Shown here: positions 7,404 to 8,644 of the stretch, one piece after another
Position numbering within the stretch: position 1 is the first letter of the stretch
Layout of the letters: each line of letters starts with the position of its first letter
From: Bacteroidales bacterium
GTDB lineage: Bacteria > Bacteroidota > Bacteroidia > Bacteroidales > Bacteroidaceae
Direction: 5' to 3'
Length of the DNA: 8,644 nt
NCBI GenBank assembly: GCA_004557285.1
Contig: SFEK01000087.1
Location: 1-8,644 of the forward strand
The notes under the pieces: generated by a model
Database searches by the model: none
The model's input: the letters and a program-made list of their open reading frames with translations, nothing else
Told to the model about the DNA's origin: nothing
Made by a program: the position numbers and the translations under genes

Positions 7404-7416
7404 CCCTTAGTGGGGT
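7403..7416 (+). terminator. Small stem-loop overlapping the stop codon of the third ompH gene
   Basis: ACCC (7403-7406) pairs with GGGT (7413-7416) around a six-base loop, beginning at the last base of the TGA stop. It is followed by a pyrimidine tract containing five CT repeats (7419-7428) instead of a clean U-run. A four-pair stem is weak, so it may only assist the stronger structure just downstream. Confidence 0.25.
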
Positions 7417-7431
7417 TTCTCTCTCTCTTAG

Positions 7432-7480
7432 CCCACCTCTCGGAGTGTCCGTACAAGACATTTTCGGCGGTGGGTTTTTT
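7432..7480 (+). terminator. Rho-independent terminator-like structure between ompH and murI
   Basis: CCCACC at 7432-7437 pairs perfectly with GGTGGG at 7469-7474, and six T residues follow (7475-7480), the expected layout for intrinsic termination on the + strand. The 31 bases between the arms hold a second possible stem, AGTGTC (7444-7449) with GACATT (7457-7462) and a seven-base loop, including one G-U pair. It lies 28 bases past the third ompH stop and ends 33 bases before the murI start. It probably ends the chaperone transcript, fully or partly. There is no matching T-run for the minus strand. Confidence 0.7.
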
Positions 7481-7513
7481 GCTTTAACAACTCAAACTTA
7501 TTGACTACTGAAA

Positions 7514-8347
7514 ATGATGCTTCCCCAAACACCCGGTGCCATTGGCATGTTCGATTCAGGTTATGGTGGCTTGACCATCCTCCATCAGGTGCGCAGTATG
7601 CTGCCTCAGTACGACTATCTGTATCTGGGCGACAATGCCCGTGCCCCATATGGCCCACGCTCTTTTGACGTGGTTTATCAGTTCACCCTGCAGGCGGTAA
7701 AGAAACTATTTGCCATGGGATGTCATTTGGTGATATTGGCTTGCAACACCGCATCAGCCAAGGCCCTGCGCTCCATTCAGCAGAACGATTTGCCCCAGCT
7801 CGACCCCTCACGCCGTGTGTTGGGTGTCATCCGTCCTACGGCAGAATGTATCGGCAACATCACCACATCGCGCCATGTGGGCATTGTGGCTACCGAGGGC
7901 ACCATCAAGAGCCAGAGCTATGTGTTGGAAATACAGAAGCTCTATCCCGACATCATGGTCACGGGCGAGCCCTGTCCCATGTGGGTGCCGCTGGTCGAAA
8001 ACAACGAGTTCGACAGTCCCGGTGCCGACTATTTCGTGCAGAAACGCTTGGGCAATCTTCTGCGGCATGACCCGCAGATAGACAGCGTCATCCTTGGCTG
8101 CACCCACTATCCCTTGTTGTTGAACAAGATATTGAAATATATACCCCGTGGAGTCAGGGTGGTGCCGCAGGGAGAATATGTGGCCGCCAGTCTGGCCGAC
8201 TATCTTCAGCGCCATCCCGACATGGAAGCCCGATGTACCAGGCAGGCCACTTGCCGTTATCTTACTACCGAAAATCCCGAAAAGTTCAGCGAGTCGGCAC
8301 AGCTCTTTCTCCACGAACGGGTAGAGGTAGAGCACATCTCGTTGTAG
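7514..8347 (+). CDS. murI: Glutamate racemase
   Basis: A cytosolic, cofactor-independent enzyme that converts L-glutamate to D-glutamate for the peptide stem of peptidoglycan. It has 277 residues, normal for the family. Conserved blocks are in order: GMFDSGYGGLT at 11-21 with catalytic-pocket Asp14 and Ser15; GDNARAPYG at 39-47; ACNTASA at 76-82 with the first catalytic Cys77; and GCTHYP at 195-200 with the second catalytic Cys196 and His198. ATGs at 7514 and 7517 are both possible; the difference is one residue. The motif after the first Cys region reads GVIRPTAE, where many homologues have GVIxPG; I suspect a group-specific variant rather than a defect. The upstream terminator and the short gap leave little room for a promoter; a TTTG (7478-7481) and a poor -7 match near 7499-7503 are the only hints, so transcription may partly come from read-through. 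The 23-bp palindromic array begins 41 bases after its stop. Confidence 0.97.
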   Translation: MMLPQTPGAIGMFDSGYGGLTILHQVRSMLPQYDYLYLGDNARAPYGPRSFDVVYQFTLQAVKKLFAMGCHLVILACNTASAKALRSIQQNDLPQLDPSRRVLGVIRPTAECIGNITTSRHVGIVATEGTIKSQSYVLEIQKLYPDIMVTGEPCPMWVPLVENNEFDSPGADYFVQKRLGNLLRHDPQIDSVILGCTHYPLLLNKILKYIPRGVRVVPQGEYVAASLADYLQRHPDMEARCTRQATCRYLTTENPEKFSESAQLFLHERVEVEHISL

Positions 8348-8387
8348 CCCTCTTCTCTTCAGCATCAATACGGCTTCCTTGCCCGAA

Positions 8388-8491
8388 GGATTAATAATCC
8401 CTCAGCCTATGGATTAATAATCCTTCGGCCTATGGATTAATAATCCCTCGGCCGATAGATTAATAATCTTTCGGCCTATAGATTATAATCT
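8388..8491. repeat. Five-unit, 23-bp tandem array of palindromic cores
   Basis: The core GGATTAATAATCC (GGATTA, one central A, TAATCC) occurs exactly at 8388, 8411 and 8434. A fourth core, AGATTAATAATCT, is at 8457. A fifth at 8480 is AGATTATAATCT, lacking the central base. Starts are exactly 23 bases apart. The four spacers are each 10 bases: CTCAGCCTAT, TTCGGCCTAT, CTCGGCCGAT and TTCGGCCTAT. Three of the four contain GGCC, itself a palindrome. Before unit 1 the sequence CCGAA (8383-8387) is complementary to the TTCGG found after units 2 and 4, so a fuller ancestral dyad is possible. Possible roles are a protein-binding array, iteron-like sites, a folded RNA 3' end of murI, or a fossil of a repeated intergenic element. 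The repeat structure is certain; the role is unknown. Confidence 0.93.
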
Positions 8492-8544
8492 TACCTCCAA
8501 TGAAGCCGGCTTTTCCCCATTGTTTTACATACTCTTGTTGCATT

Positions 8545-8563
8545 TTTGTGCTGTATGCACAAA
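8545..8563. promoter_or_regulatory. Perfect inverted repeat, possible operator or small hairpin
   Basis: TTTGTGC (8545-8551) and GCACAAA (8557-8563) are perfect reverse complements separated by TGTAT. The 19-bp dyad resembles the size and spacing of sites for dimeric helix-turn-helix regulators. It lies 21 bases before a -7-like TAACTTTA at 8585. No T-run follows, so it is not a standard terminator. No regulator can be named. Confidence 0.4.
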
Positions 8564-8591
8564 CTGTTTGGGTTCAGGCAAGAATAACTTT

Positions 8592-8644
8592 ATGGTTGAA
8601 GGTATTGACGTAGTGGAAAGCACTATCTGCTCTGTCAATGGTTT
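8592..8644 (+). CDS. Possible start of a further gene, cut by the window edge
   Basis: An ATG at 8592 opens a frame that stays open for the remaining 17 codons (MVEGIDVVESTICSVNG). This is far too short to identify, and a frame this long is expected by chance. The ATG overlaps a -7-like TAACTTTA (8585-8592), so the same bases may instead be promoter, with the real start beyond the window. There is no signal peptide. Confidence 0.15.
   Translation, partial: MVEGIDVVESTICSVNG

Larger units (their letters stand above)
8348..8644. other. Gene-poor region at the window end (about 300 bases)
   Basis: No recognised coding sequence is present on either strand. It contains, in order, a short C/T-rich stretch after murI, the five-unit 23-bp palindromic array, a 10-bp palindrome AAGCCGGCTT at 8503-8512 followed by TT and then four C, an inverted repeat at 8545-8563, and a -7-like TAACTTTA at 8585-8592. 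No clear T-run terminator for murI was found. Confidence 0.7.

Noticed and set aside
8388..8491. Reading the 23-bp array as a CRISPR
   Set aside because: The spacers are only 10 bases and nearly identical to each other, repeats are 12-13 bases, and no cas genes are present.
8503..8514. AAGCCGGCTT plus TT as a murI terminator
   Set aside because: The palindrome has no loop, so only about three pairs could form in RNA, and the T-run is broken by CCCC.

Overview
The window looks like chromosomal DNA from a Bacteroidales bacterium, most likely from the Prevotella/Segatella side of the group. The reasons are the gene order uppS - bamA - ompH/skp-like genes - murI, the Bacteroidetes-specific envelope proteins (DUF6242-like and DUF6089-like), a lipoprotein with an acidic stretch just after its lipidated cysteine, promoter-like TAnnTTTG elements, and starts preceded by A-rich sequence rather than Shine-Dalgarno sites. 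This assignment comes from reading the sequence, not from a database search.

Layout: all eight recognised genes are on the + strand. 1-169 is an AT-rich leader with a candidate -7 promoter element. 170-1618 encodes a predicted surface lipoprotein with an N-terminal Ig-like DUF6242-type domain and a C-terminal propeller-like region. 1680-2360 encodes a small outer-membrane beta-barrel (DUF6089-like), whose stop overlaps the start of uppS (2353-3096, undecaprenyl diphosphate synthase). bamA (3145-5760) follows, then three tandem Skp/OmpH-like periplasmic chaperone genes (5779-6291, 6370-6870, 6897-7403). A composite stem-loop with a T-run (7403-7480) separates these from murI (7514-8347, glutamate racemase). 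The last ~300 bases have no recognised gene. They hold a strict 23-bp tandem array of five palindromic cores (8388-8491), a perfect 7-bp inverted repeat (8545-8563), and possibly the first codons of another gene at the edge.

The genes form one envelope-building block. UppS makes the C55 lipid carrier for peptidoglycan and surface polysaccharide. MurI makes D-glutamate for peptidoglycan. BamA inserts beta-barrel proteins into the outer membrane, and the Skp-like proteins probably carry unfolded barrels across the periplasm to it. The two poorly characterised proteins at the front, one a predicted surface lipoprotein and the other a predicted small barrel, sit where cargo or accessory factors of this pathway might be expected; that is inference from position only.

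Most of the window is ordinary conserved core genome. The least explained structure is the palindromic 23-bp array downstream of murI. Its last two units carry paired substitutions that keep the palindrome intact. Next in interest are the triplicated Skp-like genes, a Tyr/Asn-rich extracellular loop in BamA, the CxxC tail on the DUF6089-like barrel, and a near-identical 14-bp promoter-like element used twice.
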